64,000 bases of DNA. It comes from Bacteroidia bacterium. GTDB taxonomy: Bacteria; Bacteroidota; Bacteroidia; B-17B0; Aurantibacillaceae. Both the position numbers and the translations under genes were made by a program. The notes under the pieces were generated by a model that saw only the letters and a program-made list of their open reading frames with translations, ran no database searches and had not been told where the DNA came from. This document shows positions 45,001-54,103 of the stretch, piece by piece (the first letter of the stretch is position 1; each line of letters begins with the position of its first letter). Location of the stretch: contig JAEUTQ010000060.1 in the NCBI GenBank assembly GCA_016787445.1, positions 1-64,000 on the forward strand. Reading direction: 5' to 3'.

Positions 45001-46729
45001 TATAAGTGCCGGGAGTTGTCATAACGGATGTTGTAAACGGACTTCCGGTACCAATTGGACTGCCGCCAGCAATAGTTGGGTACCACAAAATAGTAGCAGG
45101 TGCCGCATTTGTATTGGCATTTAAAGTGGCCGCGTTGTTAACGCAAATAGTAACTGCTGATGTTGCTGTAATTGTATTCGCGGTTGGAATAATTGAAGTT
45201 GAACCCGCACCTCCCATAGTTGCGCCATTCGGAGGAAAATTACTCCTGATTTGTCCGCTGTTACCTGCAACAATTCCATTGGTGCCTCCGGTTACTGCCG
45301 TAACAGGAAGTGTATTTGTATAACCAACATATCCTCCGCCTCCGCCGGCACCAGGACCATAAGCCTCCGTATTAAAACATGGCGCGCCAAAATTTTGATT
45401 ACCTCCTGCGCCACCACGCGCAAATAATGCGGTTGGTGCAGTTAAGTTAGTAGTTCCAACAATATTTAGAATTACGCTGCCTCCACCGCCGCCGCCGCCT
45501 GCCCCATCACGACCGGTACATGAACCTCCCGTAATTGTATTACCACCATTGCCACCGTCTGCTAAAATCGTGCCTGCTCCCGAAATGTTTCCATAACACA
45601 ACACATAAACCATTCCGCCACCATTACCTGCCGGTGTTCCATAGTTATCATTTGAATCTCCGGCGCCACCGCCGCCGCCAATAAATAATTTTCCTAATGA
45701 ATAATCTAGCGGTCGGCCACCAAAGCCTCCCATGTTTCTGCGACCATCACCACCCCAACCTGCTCCGGGACCAGGACCAATCGTTAATGGGTTTTGATTA
45801 GCAGAAGAAAAAGAATAACCACCGCGTCCGCCACCAAACGAAGTGCTTGTAGCGAAACCGGCAAATTCTAAATTCCATGCGGCGTTAAATCCTGCTGTTG
45901 GGTTTCCTAATCCGGTATATGCCGCAATATTACCACCGTTAGATCCGCCACCGCCACCTGCATTGTGTGAGGTTCCGCCGCCGCCGCCATTAGCAATAGA
46001 TCCTCTGCAAAAAACTCCTGAATATACTTTGTAGCGAATGGTATCGCCGGCAATACTTTCTCCTTTGTAAGCACCTTCCACACCGCTTACATGCCCGAAC
46101 TTTGTTGCGCCGGCTAATGTGGAAGAGTTTTCTACAGCACCACCTCTAAATCCGGTACCACTAACATTGAATGATGGAGTTGATGTGAGTGTTACATTTC
46201 CTTCCGACTCAACAACAACAACACCTCCTGTAGTTCCATTCCAATTCGGACAAGTAATAAATCCACTGGTAATACTAAGTGATGAATAACGCGGTACACG
46301 AATAACTTGTACTTTGCCCGCAGCGGTATAGTTTTTTTGAAGCGCACAATCTAAACTAAAAGATGTTGCACTTAAAACAGCGTTAATTTGAGCGAATTCA
46401 TAATTACCTGCATTGTTATAATTCGTAATTGCACCGTACGTAGTGTTGGTAGGAATAGAACTGTTAAAGTCCGGGAAAATTGTATCACGTCCGCAGTTCA
46501 CACTCGCTCCCTGCATTTGAATAATCATGATTAAATCACCAATCGCATAACCCGCAGTGCTTGCAACAGAAATACTTGTCGCACCGGTATTAGCGTTAGC
46601 GGTTAATGCGGTATAAGCATTTACAATTGTATTAGCAGCAGTAATGTTACCTGCGCCATCCTTGCCGCGTTGCGCAGAAAGTGACAAAGTGATAAAAGCC
46701 GATAAAAAATATAGAATATATTTTTTCAT
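42074..46729 (-). CDS. Giant Ig-repeat surface protein with T9SS type B tail (paralogue 1)
   Basis: 1551 residues. Signal peptide about 1-19 (LSLSAQ), then a region shared with the next paralogue: GKDGAGNITAANTIVN, YAIGDLIMIIQMQGASVN, NYEFAQINAVLS. Residues about 230-510 are Gly-rich (GGGGGTSHNAGGGGG, GPGAGGGGGYVG), probably loops of a beta-rich or lectin-like domain. Eleven Ig-like repeats of about 69-70 residues lie at about 605-1380, each opening with I/V-C-x-G-(Q/S) and a TYTW core. A PKD-like unit (FHQWYFNNGT) and a type B sorting domain (FIPNTFTPNADGLNDVF ... YNSWGQKIYTS) close it. It is likely a filamentous cell-surface adhesin. It lies 112 nt downstream of its paralogue. Confidence 0.9.
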   Translation of the reverse strand: MKKYILYFLSAFITLSLSAQRGKDGAGNITAANTIVNAYTALTANANTGATSISVASTAGYAIGDLIMIIQMQGASVNCGRDTIFPDFNSSIPTNTTYGAITNYNNAGNYEFAQINAVLSATSFSLDCALQKNYTAAGKVQVIRVPRYSSLSITSGFITCPNWNGTTGGVVVVESEGNVTLTSTPSFNVSGTGFRGGAVENSSTLAGATKFGHVSGVEGAYKGESIAGDTIRYKVYSGVFCRGSIANGGGGGTSHNAGGGGGSNGGNIAAYTGLGNPTAGFNAAWNLEFAGFATSTSFGGGRGGYSFSSANQNPLTIGPGPGAGWGGDGRRNMGGFGGRPLDYSLGKLFIGGGGGAGDSNDNYGTPAGNGGGMVYVLCYGNISGAGTILADGGNGGNTITGGSCTGRDGAGGGGGGGSVILNIVGTTNLTAPTALFARGGAGGNQNFGAPCFNTEAYGPGAGGGGGYVGYTNTLPVTAVTGGTNGIVAGNSGQIRSNFPPNGATMGGAGSTSIIPTANTITATSAVTICVNNAATLNANTNAAPATILWYPTIAGGSPIGTGSPFTTSVMTTPGTYTLYAGYCQGGTYRVPSVITVITGPTLTVNSPSICAAQSATLTASGATTYTWSTAAVSNSIVTSPAATTVYTVTGTIASCTVSITATVSVLPSPTITVNSPSICSGANATLTANGVTNYTWSTGANTSSIVVNPASTTVYTITGNNGACNASQTSTVTISPSPTVTANSSTICTGQSATITAGGATSYTWNTGPTTNSIAVSPAATTIYTVTGSNGNCTNSTTVSVNVVPSLTVSATSATICNGSTATITASGASTYTWSTAQVSSSITPNPITTTSYTVIGGSGACTGSAVATVVVNPLPVVTATTSNAVICSGQQVQLSAAGATTYTWMPGSLIGQTVNVNPAASQDYTVTGSDANGCSAIATTSITVNNTATLSVTNATVCAGQTATLTANGATTYTWLPSGTTGSSFTDNPAATTVYTVIGANGSCTAIATATIDVGSSVSISINQPTICSGGSATLTATSPATTYTWSTGATTSSIIVNPATTTTYSVAGNAGSCSASGFATVTVNSPPTLTVSGVTSICAGQTTTLTAGGANTYTWLPGSISASSLVVGPVANTDYTLTGTDAFGCTAITTVSITVSATGTINITASSASVCPGETTILTANGIALTYTWLPMNVNSTTVAVTPLTNTDYTVVSNTGGCFSSGVITIYTITAPAINITTSGIPLVCSGSSVSLTGNGSTSYTWMPGNINANSILVSPNVTTTYTLLAGSGSCTSTAVQQVSVTSALNITILPGGATTVCAGQSATFTAVGATDYVWLPGGTTGNTVTVKPSSNTTYTVVGATGSCVNTKTFVVNVSKVNADFAIIDNQNDNFNAIQFQNLSSGFTFHQWYFNNGTNSGAYDPSVYFGEPGTYVACLYVRNNLGCSDTLCKPVTVGCAEGVVFIPNTFTPNADGLNDVFKIVTLPQCIKKYNISIYNSWGQKIYTSDKFEEGWDGTFNGKLVDDNVYAYILEYTMDSGKAYRKTGHVTVYK
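42590..44912 (-). repeat. Eleven tandem Ig-like coding repeats, ~207-210 nt each
   Basis: Repeat openings read SICAAQ, SICSGA, TICTGQ, TICNGS, VICSGQ, TVCAGQ, TICSGG, SICAGQ, SVCPGE, LVCSGS and TVCAGQ in order. Each contains one further Cys about 45 residues later, suggesting a disulfide per domain. Confidence 0.85.
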
Positions 46730-46841
46730 TTTGCTTCGCTAATTTACCCAATTAAATGCTTTTAATAAAACCGTCCAATTGAGAAATAGCTCGTTTATAC
46801 TTTTTTTTAACCTTATAATAATATTGAGATTGAATTCCTAC

Positions 46842-49800
46842 TTATCTAAATAAAGACACATAACCCTTTATTTCCTCCGATTTTCCATCGATGGTAATGT
46901 ATTTTATTATATAGAAATAGGAGCCTGAAGGGGCTGCCACTCCTGCTGTTGTATAACCATCCCAACCGCCACCAATTCCATCCCACTCAGTCATACGCAA
47001 TCCCCAACGGTCTAAAATTGTGCAATGGAAACTTGAAACTCCAGTACCACTTGCCTTAAACACATCGTTTATTCCATCAGCGTTTGGTGTAAATACATTT
47101 GGAATATTGATGCTGATAGGCTGAATAACATCGATACATTTCGTTAATGAATCCGCACAACCTACACTGTTGGTCGGAGTCACCATTTTTATACAATAAG
47201 TTCCTCCGGTATTGAAAATGTGAGTGGGATTAATAACATTGGTAACTGTAGTTCCGTCTCCAAAATTCCAATTGCCGGAATTTCCATAACTGGTAATGCT
47301 AACCACGGAACCTGGAGAATGTTGTGTGCCTACTACATCAAAGCTTGCTGAATTTACCGGTAAAAATGAAATTGTAATTACAGTATTTGTTGATGAAACA
47401 CAACCAGTGCTGAATGTTCCTGTTGCGTTCACAGTGTATACTCCGCTGGCAGCATAACAATGTACGCTATTTGTAGATGTACCCGTTGCATCACCATAAT
47501 CGATAGTTACAGGATTATAGCCATTGGTCACCGAGAAAGTTGTACATGAACCTGGACAGAACGGATTTGGATTTAAGACCTCCATGGTAAATGCAGGTGC
47601 TGAATTAACGGTTACCGTTGTTGTTAAACTTGCCAAACAATTTCCATTGGCGCCATCTAAAGTATAAGTTGTCGTAACACTTGGCGTAACCAGTATCGAT
47701 GATGTATTCAATCCGCCCGGTGTCCAGGTGTAGTTAGTTGCACCATTTGCTGTTAATGTGGCGGAACCACCGCAAATCGTAGGGCTGTTAACCGTTAGTG
47801 TTGGTGTTGGCGTAACGGTTACGTCAGCACTAGCGGTATTATCACATCCATTAGAAGTTCCTATAACAGTGTAATTTGTACTCGTACCCGGGTTCACGAC
47901 AATTACAGAACCGCTTGAGCCGGAAGGCAACCATGTATAGGTTGTTGCTCCGCTTGCAGTTAATGTAGCAGATTGTCCCGAACAAATAGCAACACCTGCT
48001 AAAGAAACGGAAGGAACTGAATTAACTACCACTGTTGTAGAACCTGAACCATTACAAACACCGGCACTTCCGTTAACAGAATAAGATGTTGTAGTGCTTG
48101 GTGTAACAACAATGGTGGATGTATTCGCACCTGTATTCCAAGTGTAGCTGGTAGCGCTGCTTGTGGCTGTTAAAGTCACGGATTGTCCTGCACAAATGGT
48201 AGGACTATTGATACTCACTGATAATGCAGCGCCTACGGTTACTCCAACTGTTGATGTTGTAACGCAGATACCATTCGCTCCATTTACTGTATATGTCGTA
48301 TTGGCAGCCGGTGCTGCTGTAAATGTTGCGCCGGTTCCTGCGCCCGGATTCCATGTATAGGAGGTTGCACCACTTGCTGATAATGTTGCGGTTTGTCCGG
48401 TACAAATTGTTACAGACGGAATGCTTAAGGTAGGTGTTGCCGTAACAGAAACTGTTGCTGAAGTTGTGTTTGTGCAACCGGCTGCGTTACTTCCGGTGAT
48501 TGAATAAGATTGGGTAGATGTAGGACTAACGGTCACCGAACTGCCGCTTAATCCGCCGGGGTTCCATGTATACGTTGTGGCTCCACTAGCTGTAAGTGTT
48601 GCTGTATTTCCGGAACACAACGAAGCATTAGCGACAGCTACTGTAGGATTAGGACTCACGGTAACTGTTGACGTTTGAGCACCACTACATGCACCAACTG
48701 AACCGCCGATTGTATAACTTGTAGTTGAAGATGGATTAACTGTAATACTTGATGAATTGGATCCTGTTGACCAGGTATACGTTGTTGCGCCACTTGCTGT
48801 TAAGGTTGCTGTTTGTCCCGCACAAATACTTGGATTGTTTACTGCAATTGAAATCGCTGAACCAATATTTACACTTACGGTGCGTGTATTCGTACAATTG
48901 CCATTGGCTCCTGTTACTGTATACGTTGTATTTACAATAGGAGAAGCAGTAAAGGTTGAACCGGTACTTCCACCTGGATTCCATGTATATGTAGTAGCGC
49001 CACTCGCTGTAAGAGTTGCCGTTCCACCGGGACAAATAGTTGTAGATGCTGCGGCTACTGTTGGAGTAGCTGTAACTGAAACTGTTGTCACCGTATTTCC
49101 TAAGCAAGATAAAGAGCTTGTCGCCGTAATCGTATATGATTGATTGGAAGTCGGACTAACGGTCACCGAACTGCCGCTTAACCCACCGGGATTCCACGTG
49201 TAGGTGGATGCGCCACTCGCTGTTAGAGTTGCTGTTTGTCCGCTACAAACAGTCGGAGAATTTACACTCACCGTTGGATTTGGATTCACAACGATACTTG
49301 TTGTTCGAGTATTTGTACAAGTGCCATTACTTCCCGTTACTGTGTAATTTGTTGTTGTTGTTGGAGAAAGCGAAACGGTTGATGTGGTTGGTCCTGTACT
49401 CCATGTATAGGAAGTAGCTCCACCTGCCGTTAAAACCGTTGATGCACCTGAACAAATCGTTGCCGAACTTGCGGTTACTGTTGGTGTCGGTGCAATCACT
49501 ACAGATGTAGTTCGAGTGTTGGAACAGGTACCGTTATTTCCCGTCACCGTATAATTAGTTGTAATAGTTGGAGAAACAATAATGGAAGAAGTCGTTGCGC
49601 CTGTACTCCATGTATAGTTTGTAGCCCCACCCGCAGTTAAGGTAGCTGATTGTCCTGAACAAATGGTAGCAGTGGTAGATGTCACAGTAGGTAAACTGTT
49701 TGTAGTAACTGAAGTAACTAACGTAGATGTACAAGAGCCATTACTACCGGTAACAGTGTAATTTGTGGCAACTGTTGGCGAAACAACAATAGAAGTTGTT

Positions 49801-51917
49801 GTTGCTCCGGTATTCCAAGTATACGTTGTTGCGCCACTTGCTGTAAGCGTAGCGGACTGTCCTGTACAAATACTTAGCGGTGTTGCCGTTAAATTTGGAG
49901 CCGCTAGTATTACCACATCCGTAGTTCTTGTTGCAGCACAAGTAGCAAGTGTTCCACTAATAGTATAAGTAGTTGCCACTGTAGGTGAAACTACAATAGA
50001 AGAAGTAGTTGCTCCTGTATTCCATGTATAAGTTGTAGCCCCACTCGCAGTTAAGGTGGCTGATTGCCCCGCACAAATAGAAGGACTGTTAACTGTTAGC
50101 GTTGGGCCGGTAATTACTGTAATTACCGATGGCACGCGATACGTTCCTCCATCACAATATCCGGCATATAAAGTGTAAGTTCCAGCCGTTGCGAAAATTG
50201 GTGTTACAAAAGGTGAGCCTGTTCCAATCGGAGAACCTCCCGCTGCAACATTATACCAGTTAATAGTCACTCCTGTGGTAGTGGTACCGGCCGTTAGTGT
50301 TGTTGTATTATTAACACAAATAGTTGTGGTAGGTGTAGCTGTAATGGTTCGCACAGCGACAAGTGTTCCAGTTGAACCTGCTCCACCACGCGTTGCTCCA
50401 TTTGGAGGGAAATTAGTACGTATCTGGCTTAGATTCCCGGTGACAATACCGGTAGTACCTCCATTAATGGCAACAACTGGTAATGTACCGGTAACACCAA
50501 CATACCCTCCGCCTCCGCCAGCACCCGGACCATAAGCATCTGCACTGGTACATCCACCACCAAAATTAACGGTTCCACCACCGCCGCCTCTTGCGAAAAT
50601 TGCGGTAGCCGCTGTTAAGTTGGTTGTTCCCACTACATTTAATATAACGGTTCCCCCACCTCCGCCACCTCCGGCGCCATCACGACCTGAACAAAATCCA
50701 CCGGTAGCCGTATTGTTACCATTACTACCATCAGCAACTATTGTTCCTGCTCCAGTCAAATTTCCATAACACAAAATATAAACCATACCTCCACCATTAC
50801 CGGCAGGAGTTCCAAATCCATCATTCGCATCACCGGCGCCACCACCGCCACCAACAAATAATTTACCGGTTGAATAATCTAACGGTCGGCCACCAAAGCC
50901 TCCCATCTTTCTTCGGCCATCACCGCCCCAACCTGTACCTGGACCCGGAGGAGAAGTGTTTGGGTTTTGATTATTAGATGAAAACGTGTATCCACCTCTT
51001 CCTCCACCTGAAGATGTGACTGTTGAAAATCCGGGAGATTCTAAATTCCATGCAGTAACCCAAGTCGGATCAGGATTACCGTAAGCTCTGTATGCCGCAA
51101 CCACTCCACCGTTAGCTCCACCACCACCGCCTGCATTGTGTGAAGTTCCGCCGCCACCGCCATTCGCTATGGCACCGCGACAATATAAACTCGCGAGTGG
51201 TCGGTAAACACCTGTATCACCCGCTATACTTTCACCTTTATAAGCACCTTCTACACCCGATATATGTCCGAATTTATCAGCACCTGCAAGCGTAGAAAGA
51301 TTTTCTACGGCACCACCTCTGAATCCACGACCTGTAACACTGAATGATGGTGTTGCGGAAAGTGTGGCATTCGATTCAACCTCAACAACAGCTATTGCTC
51401 CAACAGTACCATTCCAAGCAGCTGCACCAATGTAACCTGCTCCGCTAATGTTTAAAGTTGTATAACGCGGAACGCGCACAATTTGACAACGACCGGTTTG
51501 AGTATAATTAAATCTTAAGCCGCAATCGAGACTAAAAGATGTGCCGCTGAGAATGGAATTGATTTGAGCAAATTCATGATTACCGCAATTATTATAATTA
51601 GTAATGTATCCGGATGATGTATCTGTAGGTACAGAACTGCTGGCGTCAAACCAGGGAGGAGTTGCGCCGCCATTTGTTGTGTTAACACTTGCGCCTTGCA
51701 TTTGAATAATCATGATCAAATCACCAACAGCATAACCTGCGGTACTTCCTACTGAAATAGTAGTATTTCCAACATTAGCGTTAGCGGTGAGAGGTGTATA
51801 AATATTGACGATGGTATTAGCAACGGTAATATTACCTGCACCATCTTTTCCTCGTTGTGAAAGCGCAACAAAGGATAAGAATAAAAAAACTAAACTTAAA
51901 GTACTCGATTTTTTCAT
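46842..51917 (-). CDS. Giant Ig-repeat surface protein with T9SS type B tail (paralogue 2)
   Basis: 1691 residues, same architecture as the 42074 protein. Signal peptide about 1-20 (FLSFVALSQ), the shared GKDGAGNITVANTIVN start and YAVGDLIMIIQMQGASVN, a Gly-rich region (about 245-520; GGGGGTSHNAGGGGGANGG), then SGQ-type Ig repeats at about 612-1445: twelve units of about 69 residues. Between repeats and tail are PKD-like segments (NPVTIDYGDATG; GNWNFGDGT). The type B end is IPNVFTPNADGINDVF ... LDRWGLRMTEWDG ... GSYFYIIKY. Extra repeats and PKD units account for its greater length. Stalk-like adhesin is the best guess; the binding target is unknown. Confidence 0.9.
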   Translation of the reverse strand: MKKSSTLSLVFLFLSFVALSQRGKDGAGNITVANTIVNIYTPLTANANVGNTTISVGSTAGYAVGDLIMIIQMQGASVNTTNGGATPPWFDASSSVPTDTSSGYITNYNNCGNHEFAQINSILSGTSFSLDCGLRFNYTQTGRCQIVRVPRYTTLNISGAGYIGAAAWNGTVGAIAVVEVESNATLSATPSFSVTGRGFRGGAVENLSTLAGADKFGHISGVEGAYKGESIAGDTGVYRPLASLYCRGAIANGGGGGTSHNAGGGGGANGGVVAAYRAYGNPDPTWVTAWNLESPGFSTVTSSGGGRGGYTFSSNNQNPNTSPPGPGTGWGGDGRRKMGGFGGRPLDYSTGKLFVGGGGGAGDANDGFGTPAGNGGGMVYILCYGNLTGAGTIVADGSNGNNTATGGFCSGRDGAGGGGGGGTVILNVVGTTNLTAATAIFARGGGGGTVNFGGGCTSADAYGPGAGGGGGYVGVTGTLPVVAINGGTTGIVTGNLSQIRTNFPPNGATRGGAGSTGTLVAVRTITATPTTTICVNNTTTLTAGTTTTGVTINWYNVAAGGSPIGTGSPFVTPIFATAGTYTLYAGYCDGGTYRVPSVITVITGPTLTVNSPSICAGQSATLTASGATTYTWNTGATTSSIVVSPTVATTYTISGTLATCAATRTTDVVILAAPNLTATPLSICTGQSATLTASGATTYTWNTGATTTSIVVSPTVATNYTVTGSNGSCTSTLVTSVTTNSLPTVTSTTATICSGQSATLTAGGATNYTWSTGATTSSIIVSPTITTNYTVTGNNGTCSNTRTTSVVIAPTPTVTASSATICSGASTVLTAGGATSYTWSTGPTTSTVSLSPTTTTNYTVTGSNGTCTNTRTTSIVVNPNPTVSVNSPTVCSGQTATLTASGASTYTWNPGGLSGSSVTVSPTSNQSYTITATSSLSCLGNTVTTVSVTATPTVAAASTTICPGGTATLTASGATTYTWNPGGSTGSTFTASPIVNTTYTVTGANGNCTNTRTVSVNIGSAISIAVNNPSICAGQTATLTASGATTYTWSTGSNSSSITVNPSSTTSYTIGGSVGACSGAQTSTVTVSPNPTVAVANASLCSGNTATLTASGATTYTWNPGGLSGSSVTVSPTSTQSYSITGSNAAGCTNTTSATVSVTATPTLSIPSVTICTGQTATLSASGATSYTWNPGAGTGATFTAAPAANTTYTVNGANGICVTTSTVGVTVGAALSVSINSPTICAGQSVTLTATSSATSYTWNTGANTSTIVVTPSTTTSYSVNGSAGVCNGSGSTTVVVNSVPSVSLAGVAICSGQSATLTASGATTYTWLPSGSSGSVIVVNPGTSTNYTVIGTSNGCDNTASADVTVTPTPTLTVNSPTICGGSATLTANGATNYTWTPGGLNTSSILVTPSVTTTYTLDGANGNCLASLTTTVTVNSAPAFTMEVLNPNPFCPGSCTTFSVTNGYNPVTIDYGDATGTSTNSVHCYAASGVYTVNATGTFSTGCVSSTNTVITISFLPVNSASFDVVGTQHSPGSVVSITSYGNSGNWNFGDGTTVTNVINPTHIFNTGGTYCIKMVTPTNSVGCADSLTKCIDVIQPISINIPNVFTPNADGINDVFKASGTGVSSFHCTILDRWGLRMTEWDGIGGGWDGYTTAGVAAPSGSYFYIIKYITIDGKSEEIKGYVSLFR
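47580..50085 (-). repeat. Twelve tandem Ig-like coding repeats with a 3-unit higher-order period
   Basis: Repeat openings read SICAGQ, SICTGQ, TICSGQ, TICSGA, TVCSGQ, TICPGG, SICAGQ, SLCSGN, TICTGQ, TICAGQ, AICSGQ and TICGGS. A 29-nt DNA block is identical at 48523-48551 and 49153-49181, exactly 630 nt (210 codons, three repeats) apart. Confidence 0.85.
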
Positions 51918-51980
51918 TGAGAAATAATCTATTTTATAAGAGACTAATATACTAAAAACTAATCGAATTACCTCTATAAA

Positions 51981-53225
51981 CTACTCGGCAGTCAATACGA
52001 TTTTCCTGGAAAAATAGCGTTCGCCAATTTTTAATCTAACGATATAAATTCCTTCATAAAACGTGCTAAAATCAAATAATTCGCGCTCACCAATTGCTTT
52101 TTCATCGACTAATTGCTTCCCCTCCAAAGAACTTAACGTAACATAAAGAGCTTGCGTTGGGTTGAGATTACTTATTTCGACTGTTTTTTTATGGGTTCGG
52201 ATGCTAAAAGTTTCGTTTAGACCTAATTCCGCTATTCCCGTCAATGAAACAGTCTTGATTATACTATCGGATTTGCACTGATTTGTTGATTTTAACTGCA
52301 CAGTGTAGGTGCCGGCACCCGGAAAATTGTAAGTGGGGTGTTTCAAATTACTCCCAAAAGACCAGCTAAAATTATTTGAATTTTTAGATTGATTAGTGAA
52401 CTGACAATTAAAAGCTGAAGTAATTGAATAGGTAAAATTAGCAGTCGGAAAATTGGAGCCCAAATTCCAAACACTCACACTGTCTAAAACAGTTTGAGAT
52501 GAAATAGTTTGAATATTGGTCACATCAGTTGAAGGCAATGAAGGATTGTATGTAGATCCAACACATGTTTTCTTGAATATAGAAGAATAAAAAACACAAG
52601 CGGCCAAATAAGAGCCGTGTAAACTCGGGTGACTTTCATCCGGTTGATATAAATCGATGGTTGGATAACTGTTTCTGAAATTTTTCCACGCCACACCAAC
52701 CGGTGCAACTGAAGTTTTAAAACTATCGCTAAACATCATATAGCTTTCGCGTAATCGCGCTTGCATACCAATGTAAGTGCACACCGGTGCGTAGCTCGCG
52801 CAATTTGAAGCATCTCCGTTTTTCCGTCCCCAGGTCATATAAAACATGATTTCAGTACACGGGTTATTGGCGCGAATACTATCACATAATCTTTTAGCAA
52901 AAGGATACGTTTGACTCATCACTTGTGATGGAGAAAAAGAAGGTTCCTGACTTTGCGCTTGAAGAATGACAACATCCCACTGCTGAGATTTTATTTTTTG
53001 CAGAGTAGTTGCGTCTTGTGAGTGCATGTTGAACGTATAACCACCGGGCGTATTGGAATCATAAATCACAGTATCGGATTTTGAGAGTGCAATATCGGCA
53101 ACTAACTGCGGTAAATTATTGACGTAGGTATAACTGTTTCCAATAAATAAAACTTTTTTCTTTGTTTGTGCCGCTAAGTTCAGGCAAAAAGAAAATGATA
53201 TAAATAGATAAATTACTTTTCTCAT
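51981..53225 (-). CDS. Secreted SGNH-hydrolase-like protein with PKD-like unit and T9SS type A tail
   Basis: 414 residues. Signal peptide about 1-19 (FCLNLAAQ). The catalytic domain (about 22-215) opens with LFIGNSYTYVNNLP (GNS block I, Ser near 31), has VVILQAQSQEPS, and ends PDESHPSLHGSYLAA (D-x-x-HP block V), like DUF4886-type SGNH hydrolases. A PKD-like segment (FSWSFGSNLKHP ... GAGTYTVQL) follows. The C-terminal 80 residues (ISNLNPTQALYVTLS ... FYEGIYIVRLKI ... RKIVLTAE) are a type A domain lacking the PNP motif. A secreted carbohydrate or lipid esterase is likely; the substrate is unknown. Confidence 0.85.
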   Translation of the reverse strand: MRKVIYLFISFSFCLNLAAQTKKKVLFIGNSYTYVNNLPQLVADIALSKSDTVIYDSNTPGGYTFNMHSQDATTLQKIKSQQWDVVILQAQSQEPSFSPSQVMSQTYPFAKRLCDSIRANNPCTEIMFYMTWGRKNGDASNCASYAPVCTYIGMQARLRESYMMFSDSFKTSVAPVGVAWKNFRNSYPTIDLYQPDESHPSLHGSYLAACVFYSSIFKKTCVGSTYNPSLPSTDVTNIQTISSQTVLDSVSVWNLGSNFPTANFTYSITSAFNCQFTNQSKNSNNFSWSFGSNLKHPTYNFPGAGTYTVQLKSTNQCKSDSIIKTVSLTGIAELGLNETFSIRTHKKTVEISNLNPTQALYVTLSSLEGKQLVDEKAIGERELFDFSTFYEGIYIVRLKIGERYFSRKIVLTAE

Positions 53226-53304
53226 TCTATAAAATTAAATCTAAATAAATGTAGAAAATGGTTGCAGAATAAATCTTAGGCTGTATTCGCTCAATGAAAG
53301 GTAT

Positions 53305-53342
53305 AAAAACAAAAAATCCCCCGATTTCTCAGAGGACTTTTT
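53305..53342 (-). terminator. Probable terminator after the 53393 gene
   Basis: On the minus strand, AAAAGTCCTC and GGGGGATTTT pair with one bulged G and one G-T pair, followed by TTGTTTTT. It starts about 50 nt after the stop. Confidence 0.55.
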
Positions 53343-53392
53343 GAACCAAAGCAAAATTGCTTAACCCTTAATTATAACAATCTGCTTACTCC

Positions 53393-53830
53393 TTAGTTTA
53401 ATTTGAAAGGAGGAATTTTGCCTTCTTTCATTAACTGTAAACTTTTCTTTTTATGTTCTTCGAAATTACCGAATGCCAAAGCATCCAACATTTCCTGACG
53501 TGACATATTTGGATTGCCGAATTGCTTACGGATTTCATCCGAGCAACGATCAACATACTTTTCAAATTTTGCAGGTGCCCACAAATATTCCTTCTTTGCA
53601 GCTTCCTTATCGAACTTAAATTCTTCCGGTAAACCACCTTCAATTTTAGATTTGATTTCTAAACCTTCGTAAATTTTTGGTAATTGACGGTTATCAAATA
53701 AAAATGGTTTTGAAATCATGATCACATGCTTTTTACGCTTAGGATCAATCATTGATAAACCTTCAATACGCAAACCTTTTTTCTTTAAAGTGTTGTACTT
53801 ACTCTCGAAGTTTTTTAGAATCTCAAACAT
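53393..53830 (-). CDS. Small cytosolic hypothetical protein
   Basis: 145 residues, no signal peptide or membrane segment, charged and Lys-rich. Visible parts: FESKYNTLKKKGLRIEG, DPKRKKHVIMISKPFLFD, LPKIYEGLEIK, and a helical C-terminus (FEKYVDRCSDEIRKQFGNP; MSRQEMLDALAFGNFEEH). I do not recognise the family. It has its own -7 box and a terminator, so it is a genuine single-gene unit, and the clean codon pattern supports a real gene. Confidence 0.8.
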   Translation of the reverse strand: MFEILKNFESKYNTLKKKGLRIEGLSMIDPKRKKHVIMISKPFLFDNRQLPKIYEGLEIKSKIEGGLPEEFKFDKEAAKKEYLWAPAKFEKYVDRCSDEIRKQFGNPNMSRQEMLDALAFGNFEEHKKKSLQLMKEGKIPPFKLN

Positions 53831-53849
53831 GGCTTTTTTGACTTATTAA

Positions 53850-53857
53850 CAAAGATA
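53850..53857 (-). promoter_or_regulatory. Putative -7 element for the 53393 gene
   Basis: On the minus strand the sequence reads TATCTTTG, a perfect TAnnTTTG, ending 19 nt before the ATG at 53830. Confidence 0.42.
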
Positions 53858-53935
53858 CGGCAGGAAATTGTTAATAACTCATGCATTTAGACGAAGGATT
53901 GGACTCAAAACGATGAAAAACGGTGAAAAAGCTGT

Positions 53936-53951
53936 TTTTAACTTGTTAAAA
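53936..53951. repeat. 16-nt inverted repeat TTTTAAC-TT-GTTAAAA
   Basis: Two perfect 7-nt arms around TT lie in the 273-nt gap between the 53393 gene and PorP/SprF. This could be an operator-like palindrome or a chance AT-rich feature. The rest of the gap shows no gene. Confidence 0.4.
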
Positions 53952-54103
53952 TACAGTTAATTGTGATTTCATAAAATACATAATATATTGATTTTCATAT
54001 ATTTAAAAGTTAATGAATAAGAATGAATTGTTCATTTCTCTTTTCTTCAACTTTTAGATGAATCGCTATTAGTATCGATGAATAAGGCTAGAAAACACCA
54101 GTA

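Noticed and set aside
43104-45323. Several plus-strand frames of 60-105 codons opposite the Ig-repeat region
   Set aside because: They are antisense shadows of a Thr/Ser/Ala-rich repetitive gene, with no signals of their own and repeated sequence between them.
47580-50085. CRISPR-like periodicity of about 207 nt
   Set aside because: The units are in-frame protein repeats of 69-70 residues with no short conserved repeat and unique spacer structure, and no Cas genes are near.
48163-50977. Plus- and minus-strand frames inside the second giant gene
   Set aside because: Same explanation: low-complexity repeat coding produces long spurious frames in other phases.
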